Source of the DNA: an uncultured Candidatus Entotheonella sp.
Lineage (GTDB): Bacteria; Tectomicrobia; Entotheonellia; Entotheonellales; Entotheonellaceae
Length of the DNA: 64,000 nucleotides
Direction: 5' to 3'
NCBI GenBank assembly: GCA_958295825.1
Contig: OY282375.1
Span: 1,535,489-1,599,488, forward strand
Shown: positions 1 through 8,344 of the stretch, one piece after another
How the letters are laid out: each line of letters starts with the position of its first letter
How positions within the stretch are numbered: position 1 is the first letter of the stretch
Program-made: the position numbers and the translations under genes
Notes under the pieces: generated by a model
Databases searched by the model: none
Told to the model about the DNA's origin: nothing
Seen by the model: the letters and a program-made list of their open reading frames with translations, nothing else

Positions 1-406
1 AACCACCTTTGCGGTTGAATCGAATCATTCCATTAAAGCACGCTCTGTTAAGGAATAGAAAATCAATGGAGTTGTGATGTTTGTTGAATCGCTCACGAAT
101 TTTGTAATAGTGCTCTCCCTTTGATCTCAAGAGTTCGTTGCCCTCTTTTTCCAAATACCGACGAACAGAAGTGGATGTGATCCGACCTTCGCTGACCGCC
201 CTGTAAAAAGCAATCAGGTGGGGGTTTGTGTCTGCAAGAATCGCACGTTTCGGGCGGATATTGAAGGCCACGACGCCAGACCCCATAAAAGGCTCAATCC
301 ACGCCCCGTCGAGATAGGAAGGGATGACGGCCCGAATCCAAGGCACAAGCTTCGTCTTGATGCCTTGGCACTTGATCGGAGGGACGATGGTTCGATAAAT
401 GCTCAT
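1..406 (-). CDS. DNA adenine methyltransferase, M.EcoRV/Dam-like (partial, 3' end outside window)
   Basis: The leftward reading frame from the ATG at 404-406 runs off the window edge after about 135 codons. From my memory of M.EcoRV, the translation matches it closely. It has an N-terminal PPIK[10 protein letters not shown] stretch, a motif I of the form [12 protein letters not shown], a [10 protein letters not shown] stretch, then [16 protein letters not shown]. The catalytic DPPY motif would lie beyond the edge. The start sits 60 bp behind the stop of the EcoRV-like nuclease gene on the same strand, so the two form a tandem restriction-modification pair with R upstream of M. The expected role is N6-adenine methylation protecting GATATC or a related site. 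The recognition site is inferred by homology only. Confidence 0.85.
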   Translation of the reverse strand, partial: MSIYRTIVPPIKCQGIKTKLVPWIRAVIPSYLDGAWIEPFMGSGVVAFNIRPKRAILADTNPHLIAFYRAVSEGRITSTSVRRYLEKEGNELLRSKGEHYYKIRERFNKHHNSIDFLFLNRACFNGMIRFNRKGG

Positions 407-466
407 TCCAGGTTGTTCCGTTTCACTATGAGGGAGGTGTCGCCTCCACGATACCTTACAAAATCC

Positions 467-1231
467 TCAAGGGAAGTGATCTTCTTCGTTTCTCCCGAAG
501 CCGCCTTGGCTGTGATCTTGCCGAAATTCATCCCAGTAGTCATCAAACCAAGCCTCGCCTAGATTGGCAAACATGCCGTTTCCGGCGAGGATGTCATCAA
601 TTCTCTGGATGCTTCCAATGTTCGCCGTGTTCCCTGAACCTCCTTTGTCTCCGGCGATCCGCCACTTCTCGGCGACGAAGAACTGAATGTTCGAGATCAC
701 GGAGGTGATTGAGTGAAGTTCATTGAGCTGGCATGGCCGCGTCTCATCAATCGTCGCGCCATCGGCGCGATCGTAGATGATCCCAAGACAGAAGTGCCCA
801 GAATACTCGCTATAGGGAAACTGAATGTTCTTTGTGCTCGTCCGATTCTCGAAATATTTTCCGTGTGAACCGAGGGTGAATCCGTTGCACAACCAAGGTT
901 TGTCGGAGTTGCGATACGTCGTCTTGAAATCTACCGCAAACTTCACTGATTCGTCATGCTTGGAGACAAACGAAATGTCGGGATAATAGTTCTGATGCTC
1001 CGCGAGGACGACCGCAAGATCATGCCCCTCCGCAAATGTCAGAATCTTGGGGAAAAGGTGAATCTCCAGAATCTTCGAAACGATCTTCGTATCCGAGGAA
1101 ATTGTGTAGACATTCTTGAAGGTGTCGATAAAGCCCTTGACCGTCCACTGGCCATCATCGGTGCTCACATGATGGGAAAGGGTCTCTGTAAGCTCGTTCA
1201 GTGCGATTTCGAATTCGGATTTTGATGGCAT
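467..1231 (-). CDS. EcoRV-family type II restriction endonuclease
   Basis: This 254-residue protein aligns along its length with R.EcoRV (245 residues). The catalytic cluster is present with exact EcoRV spacing: Asp85 in YPD, then Asp101 and Lys103 in VDFK, matching EcoRV Asp74, Asp90 and Lys92. The DNA-recognition loop GSGNTA is at residues 198-203, followed by NIGSI as in EcoRV. The predicted activity is Mg-dependent blunt cleavage, probably of GATATC since the recognition loop is retained. It is followed on the same strand by its cognate methyltransferase. In the original EcoRV system the two genes are, as far as I recall, arranged differently. The base composition is lower in G+C than the genes to the right, which fits horizontal acquisition. 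Confidence 0.9.
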   Translation of the reverse strand: MPSKSEFEIALNELTETLSHHVSTDDGQWTVKGFIDTFKNVYTISSDTKIVSKILEIHLFPKILTFAEGHDLAVVLAEHQNYYPDISFVSKHDESVKFAVDFKTTYRNSDKPWLCNGFTLGSHGKYFENRTSTKNIQFPYSEYSGHFCLGIIYDRADGATIDETRPCQLNELHSITSVISNIQFFVAEKWRIAGDKGGSGNTANIGSIQRIDDILAGNGMFANLGEAWFDDYWDEFRQDHSQGGFGRNEEDHFP

Positions 1232-1370
1232 TTGCTACTTCTGTTTTTGATCACCTTTGGATAACGAGCCAAGTACCCGGCCGCCGGACCGCGAAGCGCG
1301 AAGGGGACTGAAAAGCTACGCTTTTCAATCGTTCGTTTACATCGTATTGTCGGCTGATGCCGACTTCGAG

Positions 1371-1590
1371 TAGGTGCTCCTTGACAGTACTATCGTGCGG
1401 CTTCACCAACACGGCGCCGGGGCAACAGGGGGAGCCAAAGCCAAGCCATCGGTCGCTCGCGAGGTGGTCCGAACACGAAGCTCAGCGTGAAGGTCGACGC
1501 GCTTGGCAATCTGGTGGATTTTGTGCTGTTGCCGGGTCAGCGCCATGATTTGATCGGCTGGCACTTGCTTAATGTCAACAGGCCATTAGG
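1371..1590 (+). mobile_element. IS5-family (IS427-like) transposase relic with IS terminus
   Basis: Translated fragments match the middle of an IS5-family DDE transposase. One frame from about 1380 gives LDSTIVRLHQHGAGA. After a frameshift near 1420, a second frame gives QAIGRSRGGPNTKL then VDALGNLVDFVLLPGQRHDL. The reading then jumps at about 1561 to a short tract, cacttgcttaatgtcaacag, which recurs almost exactly at 24571-24594 at the end of another IS5 relic. That tract is therefore read as the element's terminus, and the C-terminal half of the gene has been deleted. Upstream (1232-1370) only a small inverted repeat (gaaaagc-tac-gcttttc, about 1309-1325) is visible. Confidence 0.75.
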
Positions 1591-1602
1591 AAATGCCGTT
1601 TT

Positions 1603-3234
1603 TTATGCCCGTTCGGCGAGCTTGTGGGGGCGCAGAATGATCTCGTCGTACTCCGACGGGTCGACCGACGCCTCGACGATCACGGGCCCGGAAGCGGCAA
1701 GCCCTTGGGCAATCGCCTCGTGCACCTCGGCTACCGTGGTTGCCGGCAGCACGGGAACGCCGAAATAATGCGACGGCGACGGATAGGCGGCAGGAAAAAG
1801 CGGCGTGCCGTAGCAGGGATAGCCTTGGCGCTCCTGCTTGACGGTGATGAGCTGCAGGTGCCGGTCCACCAGCACGACAACCACCACCGCTAACCCCAGA
1901 CGCATGGCGGTGGCCATCTCACCCACCATCATCAGAAATCCCCCATCCCCGGTAATGCACACCACCTTTTGCTGCGGCTGGCAGAGCTTGGCCGCCAGGG
2001 CCGCCGGGATGCCAAAACCCATGGACGACCAGCCATTCGTCATGATCAACTGGCCCGGTCTTGAGGCGTGCCACAACTGGCCGATCAAATGGGTGTGCGC
2101 TCCGACGTCACAGGCCAGCCAGCCGTCTTCGGGCAACAGTTCCTGAACAGCGGACACAACCTGCGACGGTGCCAAGGAAGAACGCGGCACCGTCAGGGTG
2201 TCGAACATGCGGTGACGCCGGTCCTCCAACGCCGACAGATCCCAGGCATTGGGCAGGGGCGGCAGTTGCGCCAGAAAATGAAGCGCCGCCCCGATGTCGC
2301 CGACGACCTCGGCCGCTAGGTGACACGATGCGTCCACGTCGGCAGGAACCGTGTCGACGTGGACGAGCGGCACAGCGGTCAGCCAATCCTCGTAGTTGAA
2401 CTCGATGGGGTCGTACCCTACAGCCAGCACCAAGTCCGCATCTTGAATGGTTTCAGCAACGACGTCGCTCAGGGCATGAAACAGCACGCCGGCGTATGAG
2501 GGATGCTGCTCGCTGATAAACCCCTTGGCCATAGGGGAGAACACAACGGGCAGGCGCTGACGCTCGACGAACTGCACCAGCGCGTCGCGCCCCGTCGCCC
2601 GCAGGCAGGAGAGCCCGATCACCAGCAGTGGGCGTTTCGCCCGCCGCAGCAAATCCGCCACGTGCTCCAGTTGCACCGCGTCAGGGGCTGCCAATGCCGC
2701 GCCATGCTGAACGGAGGCGTTGCCCATTTCCGGTGCCGCGGCCTGTTTGCCGATATCCGCCGGCAGGCCGATGTGCACAGGACCGGGCACCTCGGACGTC
2801 GCCACCTGCACGGCACGTCGCAGCGTCTGGCGTACGGTCGTGGGCGACAAGCGCGTCGTCCATTTGGTCAAGGGTGCGAACAGGGCTTGGTGATCGATGT
2901 GCATCTGAAGTGTCCGGTGCCGCATGCTTTCCGGCGCTTCGGTGGTGAACGCCAACACCGGCGAGCGGTCCAGATAAGCAGCGCCGACGCCCGTGCACAG
3001 GTTCGTGGCGCCCGGCCCGAAGGTGCCGTAACAGGCGCCGGGCTGACCGGTGATGCGGCTACACACGTCGGCCATGAACCCGGCGGCGGCCTCCGTGCTG
3101 GTCAGCACATACTCCACCGGCCCGGTCCGCATGGCGTCCATAAACGGCGCCCAAGGGCCGCTCGGCACCCCAAAGACGTGCCGCACTCCGGCCTCGGCCA
3201 ACACATCGATCATCGCGTTTGCAACGTTGCTCAA
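1603..3234 (-). CDS. thiamine diphosphate-dependent enzyme, acetolactate synthase-like
   Basis: The 543-residue protein has the three-domain architecture of the ThDP decarboxylase/synthase family. The N-terminal pyrimidine-binding domain carries the catalytic glutamate in TSTEAAAG (Glu48), followed by YGTFGPGATNL. The C-terminal domain carries the ThDP/Mg motif beginning GDGGF at about residue 428. The usual Asn-Asn at the end of that motif reads Val-Asp-Arg, a substitution of a Mg ligand position worth noting. The family covers acetolactate synthase, benzoylformate decarboxylase and sulfoacetaldehyde acetyltransferase, and the substrate cannot be named from sequence. No regulatory small subunit lies nearby, which argues against a primary biosynthetic IlvB. 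It follows the NAD kinase gene by 40 bp on the same strand. Confidence 0.8.
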   Translation of the reverse strand: MSNVANAMIDVLAEAGVRHVFGVPSGPWAPFMDAMRTGPVEYVLTSTEAAAGFMADVCSRITGQPGACYGTFGPGATNLCTGVGAAYLDRSPVLAFTTEAPESMRHRTLQMHIDHQALFAPLTKWTTRLSPTTVRQTLRRAVQVATSEVPGPVHIGLPADIGKQAAAPEMGNASVQHGAALAAPDAVQLEHVADLLRRAKRPLLVIGLSCLRATGRDALVQFVERQRLPVVFSPMAKGFISEQHPSYAGVLFHALSDVVAETIQDADLVLAVGYDPIEFNYEDWLTAVPLVHVDTVPADVDASCHLAAEVVGDIGAALHFLAQLPPLPNAWDLSALEDRRHRMFDTLTVPRSSLAPSQVVSAVQELLPEDGWLACDVGAHTHLIGQLWHASRPGQLIMTNGWSSMGFGIPAALAAKLCQPQQKVVCITGDGGFLMMVGEMATAMRLGLAVVVVVLVDRHLQLITVKQERQGYPCYGTPLFPAAYPSPSHYFGVPVLPATTVAEVHEAIAQGLAASGPVIVEASVDPSEYDEIILRPHKLAERA

Positions 3235-3274
3235 GGGGACATCCTTTTTTCAATAGAGCGGTGGAGCGAACTGA

Positions 3275-4177
3275 TCAGAACCGCTGACGCCGCTGGTCGT
3301 CGATGCCGAGCACGCGGAGGGGCGGGGCGTCGGTACTCACCTGCAACGCGTCGCCCAGCCCGCAAGGCACGTGCCGGTGCGAACCATCGATGTAGAGCCG
3401 CCCTTGGCGCGTCTTAGAAGTCAGTTCCACCTGCTCGTCCGGCGCCACCGCGCCCTTGACCAAGCGATAGGGCGGGCCATCGGCAATGTACGGCTCGCGA
3501 ACCAGATACTGCAGGCGGCGCGAACGCAGCGGCAGGCGGCACCCGCCCGCCGACCGAATGGCCGCGGTGGACCCCGCAGCAGTGGCGAACCACACGCCGG
3601 AACTCTTTTGCGTTTCATGCACGGCGCCCAGCCGCAAAGTATAGGACGTCATGGCGGCGGGATTGGCGTGACAGAACAACAGATCATTCAGAGCGTAGAA
3701 GCCGAGCAGGGTATCGTTAAGGGTCACCTGCATACGCGCCAGTCGTACTTCGTGCAGTTCACCCAACAAGACGGCTTCCAGACGCTTCCGGACCGTATCC
3801 TGATCGGCGGCGCAAAATAAGGCGATGCTGCGCTGCGGGTCGGAATTGATCCCCAACACCGGCGTCGTCACGCTGTGGCGCGCCACCTCCAGGAAGGTCC
3901 CGTCGCCGCCGACGCTGCATAACAGGTCGTAGCCCTCCGTGCTGCGCAACTCCCCGCGGTAGATACAGTCGTAGGTCATCCCCACGGCGTCGAAAGCCCG
4001 ATGCACGGCTGCGAGCGCGCGCTGGTTCGCATCATGACTCAACATCATGGACCGAACGAACGGATGCGCCTGCTCTCGCAGAGTCCGGATGCCCGTCCGC
4101 GATGCATAGAGTTCGTAATGACTCCTCTTGTAAACAACTAGCGCACGCACACGGTTCTCCCAACCCCCCATCGTCAT
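3275..4177 (-). CDS. NAD kinase family protein
   Basis: The protein of up to 300 residues contains the diagnostic GGDGTF motif at residues 90-95 and a later TAAGSTAAIRSAGG stretch like the conserved glycine-rich second motif of ATP-NAD kinases. It would phosphorylate NAD to NADP in the cytoplasm. The usual ALNE motif reads ALND. The first 10 or so residues may not be translated, since homologues commonly begin near the VVYKRS strand. Its neighbour 130 bp upstream on the same strand is a nicotinate phosphoribosyltransferase, so two steps of NAD(P) supply are adjacent. The ALND substitution resembles divergent NAD kinase clades, so annotation as the sole housekeeping enzyme is uncertain. Confidence 0.8.
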   Translation of the reverse strand: MTMGGWENRVRALVVYKRSHYELYASRTGIRTLREQAHPFVRSMMLSHDANQRALAAVHRAFDAVGMTYDCIYRGELRSTEGYDLLCSVGGDGTFLEVARHSVTTPVLGINSDPQRSIALFCAADQDTVRKRLEAVLLGELHEVRLARMQVTLNDTLLGFYALNDLLFCHANPAAMTSYTLRLGAVHETQKSSGVWFATAAGSTAAIRSAGGCRLPLRSRRLQYLVREPYIADGPPYRLVKGAVAPDEQVELTSKTRQGRLYIDGSHRHVPCGLGDALQVSTDAPPLRVLGIDDQRRQRF

Positions 4178-4235
4178 TACTGTGAAAACAGTGGTTAGTA
4201 AAAACCAGTGTTAGAGGGTGTTTGTGAATAGCGCC

Positions 4236-4303
4236 GCCTCCCTGGGAACGCGGGCTTCCAGCCCGCAAAGCGGAACCTGCGGGCAAGATGCCCGCGCTCC
4301 GAG
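4236..4303. repeat. intergenic dispersed repeat with two G+C-rich hairpins
   Basis: Two inverted repeats lie back to back: gcgggcttccagcccgc, then gcgggcaagatgcccgc. The block is flanked by gggaacgc and gcgctccgag. Elements of this pattern (hairpin of the word GCGGGC around a short loop) are dispersed through many bacterial genomes. It lies between the nicotinate phosphoribosyltransferase and NAD kinase genes and could attenuate read-through between them. Confidence 0.6.
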
Positions 4304-4310
4304 GGGCTCC

Positions 4311-5636
4311 TCAATAAACGACAGACTGTAACTGGGCGCTCTGGCGCGCCTCCCGGCCCGTTTTCGCCATATCATGCCAACTGCCGTCGATCTTCACCCG
4401 CACGACGTCGGCCGTGAAGTCGTTGTTCTCGCCCTCAAAGAAAAACGAGCCCACCCCGTAAATGTCCACCGGCACCCGCAGCGTCTCGAACTGCTGGATG
4501 CGCTGCGGGGTAAAGCCGCCCGTGGCTACGATCTTGATGTTGCGGAAATAACGCCGGGCGTGCTCCAACCAGCGGTATGGCAGGTCGATGTGGTCGGCCA
4601 GGGTGTCCAGAGCCTCGCGGATGTTGCGCACCAGGCGAGGATTCACGCCGCAGTCCAGCGTGGGGTCTCCCAGCGGGGCCACGCTAACGTCAATCATGTC
4701 GCCCGAGGTGTCGGGCCGAACGCCGAACAGGACGTAGCGCTCGGCGTCCTCGGACCGCCCGGCCTCCACGTGCTCCCGGTAGCGCCGGAACATCGCGACC
4801 GCGGTTTGGACGCTGGCGCCCACGCAGTCGTTGTTGACGTCAACCAGGGCCACGCGCTTGATCTCCGCGGGAAGCATCGACGCAAACTGTAGCGTAGCCT
4901 CCACGGTGTCGCGGAGAAAGCAGAGCAGGTAGGCATGAGCCATGGTGCCGCTGCCTTTACCGCCCCACCAATCGCCTTGCGCCTCGGTGGAGGTGTACGC
5001 ATCGAGGGTGTCATGCCGCTCGAGATTCCAGACATCGACGGCGATTCGGTAGGCGTAGCCATCCCCGGCTTGGGCTTCGTAGATGTCGAAGCGGGCGGGG
5101 AAAAACAACAGCGGCTTGCCGCCGGACGCCTGCAGGGTCTGGTAAACGTTGGTTGCAATGCGGGTGCGTCTTGACAGGGCGCCGAGGGTGGGCGTTTCCA
5201 AAATGGCGAAGTCGCGGTAACGGCCCCGAACCCGTATGACGGGCTCCCAAGGCGCTACCTTGGCGCCGTCGTGTACGGCGTCGATTTCCAGGTTGTCAGC
5301 GGTGTTGATGAAGCGGCCTTGCTCGTCATGGAATCCGGTGCAGAGCTTGAACATGGCCAGCGCCTCATCCACACCGGCGACAAGGGAAAACGGCGCCCGG
5401 CGGGTGAAGTACTGCATGTCGACTTTGATATTGCCGACGTCGACTTGTGACACGTCAACGCCCTGCGCAGCGAGCGTAGAACAAACGCCTCGAAATCGGT
5501 AGCCTTGTTCGGCCAGTGAACCGAGAATGAAGGTGCTGTTGTTGAAGTAGTGATCGCTGTACCAGCCATGCTGTAGGCGCACGGCGTCGAGCTTGAAAAT
5601 GTCCACCGGCAACCGCTTCTGATCGACAACGGACAC
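4311..5636 (-). CDS. nicotinate phosphoribosyltransferase
   Basis: The protein catalyses formation of nicotinate mononucleotide from nicotinate and PRPP in the NAD salvage pathway. It carries the family's KLDAVRLQHGWYSDHYF-like N-terminus, a phosphate-binding HDGAKVAPWEPVIRV-like region, ETPTLGALSRR, and a later VDVNNDC stretch. The frame is open to 5765, but the first ~43 codons look unlike coding sequence. A GTG at 5636 is preceded by a good ribosome site (gaggaggg) and places the conserved RLPVDIFKLD near the N-terminus, giving 441 residues. Homologues of this length are the long bacterial type. The NAD kinase gene lies downstream on the same strand, separated only by a hairpin repeat. Confidence 0.85.
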   Translation of the reverse strand: MSVVDQKRLPVDIFKLDAVRLQHGWYSDHYFNNSTFILGSLAEQGYRFRGVCSTLAAQGVDVSQVDVGNIKVDMQYFTRRAPFSLVAGVDEALAMFKLCTGFHDEQGRFINTADNLEIDAVHDGAKVAPWEPVIRVRGRYRDFAILETPTLGALSRRTRIATNVYQTLQASGGKPLLFFPARFDIYEAQAGDGYAYRIAVDVWNLERHDTLDAYTSTEAQGDWWGGKGSGTMAHAYLLCFLRDTVEATLQFASMLPAEIKRVALVDVNNDCVGASVQTAVAMFRRYREHVEAGRSEDAERYVLFGVRPDTSGDMIDVSVAPLGDPTLDCGVNPRLVRNIREALDTLADHIDLPYRWLEHARRYFRNIKIVATGGFTPQRIQQFETLRVPVDIYGVGSFFFEGENNDFTADVVRVKIDGSWHDMAKTGREARQSAQLQSVVY

Positions 5637-5789
5637 GCCCCTGCCCTCCTCGGATACCCGCAGCCAAACGAGGCGTTGAGCATGACACGCTTGCCAAGCC
5701 TTGTAAAGCTGCGGCGCGGTGGCAGGGCATGCACTGATTGGACAACATGACGCAGCGATGCACAATCACACATGGTGGGACAGAGTAAC

Positions 5790-6216
5790 GCGCGGTTAAA
5801 CGCTTCCACATCGCCTGAAGACATGAATCTGCCCGGTTTGCAGATCCACCCTCTGAGGGGAAACTACCAGGGTTTCCGGTCGGTGATGGTACAGGCAAAT
5901 TGGCGAGTCATTTTTCGCGGTAAGATCATGCTGATGCACGATCCACCCTACCTCGGTCAAGTCATCAAGCGGCAGTGTCTGGTCCCCTTGCGGTTGACGG
6001 TGACCGCGGCCGCAAAAGGACTTGGCGTATCGCGCAATACACTGCCCATGCTGCTCAATGGCCGCCTCGGGATAACGCCGGAGGATGGCGATTCGCCTGT
6101 CACAGGGCTTCGGCGGCAGCCCGGAGAGCTGGTTGCAGCAGCAGATGCAGTACGACCTGTGGCGGGCGCAGCAACGCCAGGACAAGAGCAAGGTGAGGAA
6201 ATTCGACACAGCGTAG
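5790..6216 (+). pseudogene. degraded higBA-type toxin-antitoxin locus
   Basis: The frame opens with ARLNASTSPEDMNLPG and runs to NWRVIFR, which is the C-terminal part of a HigB/RelE-like toxin. Its N-terminus and last residues are missing. The same frame then continues directly into an antitoxin-like HigA helix-turn-helix: MHDPPYLGQVIK, TVTAAAKGLGVSRNTL, LLNGRLGI. A frameshift at about 6085 moves the rest of HigA (MAIRLSQGFGGSPESW, then QQMQYDLWRAQQ) into another frame, ending at a TAG at 6213-6215. Truncation, fusion and frameshift together indicate a dead locus. Confidence 0.75.
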
Positions 6217-6230
6217 CTACGCTGTGTCGA
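6203..6230. terminator. 28-bp perfect palindrome at end of higA relic
   Basis: A perfect inverted repeat is centred on gcgtag/ctacgc. The TAG stop of the antitoxin frame lies next to its axis, so one arm is the gene's own 3' end. It could serve as a bidirectional terminator before the leftward FetB-like gene. There is no strong T-run, so function is uncertain. Confidence 0.5.
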
Positions 6231-6278
6231 TGAACTGTTTAGAGCACCGCGGGCCTCGGCTGGACTTGTTCCAAGTGA

Positions 6279-7001
6279 TCAAGGCAAGTTTGCGGGGTCT
6301 CGAACTGGCTTCACCAGCATCAGGTAACACACCGCCGCAATGCCTGCCGAGCCGAACGTCATGCACATCACCATGATCTGGTAGCGCACCGCGATCAGCG
6401 GCGACACGCCCGACAGGATCTGGCCGGTCATCATGCCCGGCAAGGCCACTAGGCCGACGGCGAACAGGGAGTTAATCAGCGGGATGAGCGCCGTCTGCAG
6501 GGCGGTGCGGCGCGCCTGCTCGTACGGCGCTTGATTGGCCTTTTCCGCCTCGAAGCGTTCCGCCGCCAAGCTCACAGTGTTCATGGCGTTGGAGAAAATC
6601 ATGCCGCCCAGGGGCACCATGTAGCGCGGCTCGAACCAGGGATCGAGGGCCAGCACGCCTTGGCTGACCAGAGCCAGCGTCACCCCCCCACCGAGTGCCA
6701 TCGAGCCCAGCGCCTTGAGATAGCGCTGCCGCCGGTTGCCCGGCAGGGGGCGCAGGGCGATCCAACTCGCGGCAATCAGCATGACGGCCAGCACCAGGAT
6801 GACGAGCCCGGCGTGCCGGGTCTCGAAGATGTACGTCAGGACGTAGCCGACCAGCAGCAACTGCACCAGCATGCGCACCATGGCGTACAAGGTGGTGCCG
6901 ACGCCTAGCGACCAGCGATATAGCAGTACCACCACGACTGCCACCGGCAGCAAGACGAGCGCTAGTTGGGCGATTGAAATCAGTTGCACGGAGTTGTTCA
7001 T
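6279..7001 (-). CDS. UPF0014/FetB-family membrane permease
   Basis: The 240-residue protein is largely hydrophobic, with about seven membrane segments spread over its length. It has the UPF0014 signature regions LVQLLLVGYVLTYIFE, VPLGGMIFSNAMNTVSLA, and QTALIPLINSLFAVGLVALPGMMTGQIL. In E. coli the FetA-FetB pair is linked to iron efflux and peroxide resistance. Here no FetA-type ATPase lies beside it, so the energising subunit must be elsewhere or absent. It follows the amidohydrolase gene by 6 bp on the same strand, implying co-transcription. Confidence 0.85.
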   Translation of the reverse strand: MNNSVQLISIAQLALVLLPVAVVVVLLYRWSLGVGTTLYAMVRMLVQLLLVGYVLTYIFETRHAGLVILVLAVMLIAASWIALRPLPGNRRQRYLKALGSMALGGGVTLALVSQGVLALDPWFEPRYMVPLGGMIFSNAMNTVSLAAERFEAEKANQAPYEQARRTALQTALIPLINSLFAVGLVALPGMMTGQILSGVSPLIAVRYQIMVMCMTFGSAGIAAVCYLMLVKPVRDPANLP

Positions 7002-7007
7002 AAATGC

Positions 7008-8216
7008 TCAGCAGCAGCCGTTGAAGGTGGCGCCCGCCAGCGGCGCCCGGTCCGGTTCCCAGCCCCAGGGCCGCGGCCCCCAGTCCGGCTCAAAGACCTG
7101 CCCCCGCTTGACCGTCAGCACCGGCACGAAGGCCCGTTGCACCGGCAGGCTGGTGCCCAGCACGTCGTACACCACCCACTCGCCCTCGCAGATATCCAGC
7201 ACGGAAATATCGGCTTGGCGCCCCACGCCCAAGCTGCCCAGACGGTGCTCGGCGCCGATGGCCTTGGCCGGGTTTTCGGTGCACATGGTCACCACCTGCT
7301 CCAGGGTGAAGCCGAGGGCGAGGAAGCGACTCATCATCTCCGTCATGCTGTGCACGGTGATGCGGCGCCCCGGCACCGTGAGGTCGGTGCTGATGCAGTG
7401 CGGCAGCAGGCCCTGGTCGATAATGCGGCGGCCCACGTCGAAGCTGAAGTTCATGCGCCCGTGGGCGGTGTCGAGCCAGACGCCGCGATTGGCCGCCTCG
7501 CGTGCCTCGGGCACCAGCTTGCCGTTGGCGTCGAGCACGCCGCCGGGGTTGGCGGTGAAGTAATGGGTGAGGATGTCGCCGTCGTCCAGCAGGGGCAGCA
7601 GCTCGCGGATGACGTTGGGGTCGTAGCGCTTCTCAGTGTCGCCGATATGGACCATCAGCCGGGTGCCGCTTTCGCGCGCCGCGCGGCGTGCCAAGCGGGG
7701 CATCTCCATGCCGAAGAGCTCCAGCGCCGGCGATACCATGCGGGCCTTGATACCGTGGATCAGCCCGCGGTTTTGGTCCACCGTCTCCAGTGTGCTTTCG
7801 AGGTCAATGCTGCTTTCCGCCACAATGTCGGGCATGGTGGCCAAGCCGGTCTGGCAGATGTGCAGGAAGGGAATGATCTCGGTATGGCACTGCGGCATGA
7901 TGTAGCGGGGAAAGGCGCTGAAGGTAGCGCATCCCGAGCTGCCGGCATCGACCACCGTGGTGACGCCCGAATGCACCCCGCCGAGATCGGGATGCACGCC
8001 GTTGCTGATGACGCCGTCGAATACGTGGGCGTGCAGGTCGATGAGTCCCGGCGTGACCGTGCGGCCGGTTACGTCGATCACCCGCGCCGCTTCGTCGCCC
8101 GCGATGAGGGGTGCAATGTGGGCAATCTTGCCGTCCTGAACGGCGATGTCGTGCCGCCCGCTCAACCCGACGGACGGGTCGACAACCGTGCCTCCTGTCA
8201 GCAACAGATCGTACAT
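7008..8216 (-). CDS. amidohydrolase family protein (dihydroorotase/deacetylase-like)
   Basis: The 402-residue metal-dependent hydrolase begins with the composite beta domain (YDLLLTGGTVVDPS) and carries the HxH metal motif at His62-Ala-His64 in GLIDLHAHVFDG. A later STDLT region probably supplies the catalytic aspartate. It ends with a second beta-domain segment. The layout resembles the EF_0837/AHA_3915 amidohydrolase group that hydrolyses acetylated hydroxy or amino acids, but the substrate is unknown. The ATG at 8216 follows an aaggaggc ribosome site. It is the first gene of a two-gene leftward unit with the FetB-like permease. Confidence 0.8.
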   Translation of the reverse strand: MYDLLLTGGTVVDPSVGLSGRHDIAVQDGKIAHIAPLIAGDEAARVIDVTGRTVTPGLIDLHAHVFDGVISNGVHPDLGGVHSGVTTVVDAGSSGCATFSAFPRYIMPQCHTEIIPFLHICQTGLATMPDIVAESSIDLESTLETVDQNRGLIHGIKARMVSPALELFGMEMPRLARRAARESGTRLMVHIGDTEKRYDPNVIRELLPLLDDGDILTHYFTANPGGVLDANGKLVPEAREAANRGVWLDTAHGRMNFSFDVGRRIIDQGLLPHCISTDLTVPGRRITVHSMTEMMSRFLALGFTLEQVVTMCTENPAKAIGAEHRLGSLGVGRQADISVLDICEGEWVVYDVLGTSLPVQRAFVPVLTVKRGQVFEPDWGPRPWGWEPDRAPLAGATFNGCC

Positions 8217-8344
8217 GTCGTGCCTCCTTGTTTCGGCGCCGGGCGCCGGGATTCGTAAGGTGGCGTATTATGATGGGATTCACGGCAAAGGGGCAAGGTT
8301 GTTGTCTGGTGGCGGGCGCTGCGGCGCCGCAGGGGAGAGACTTA

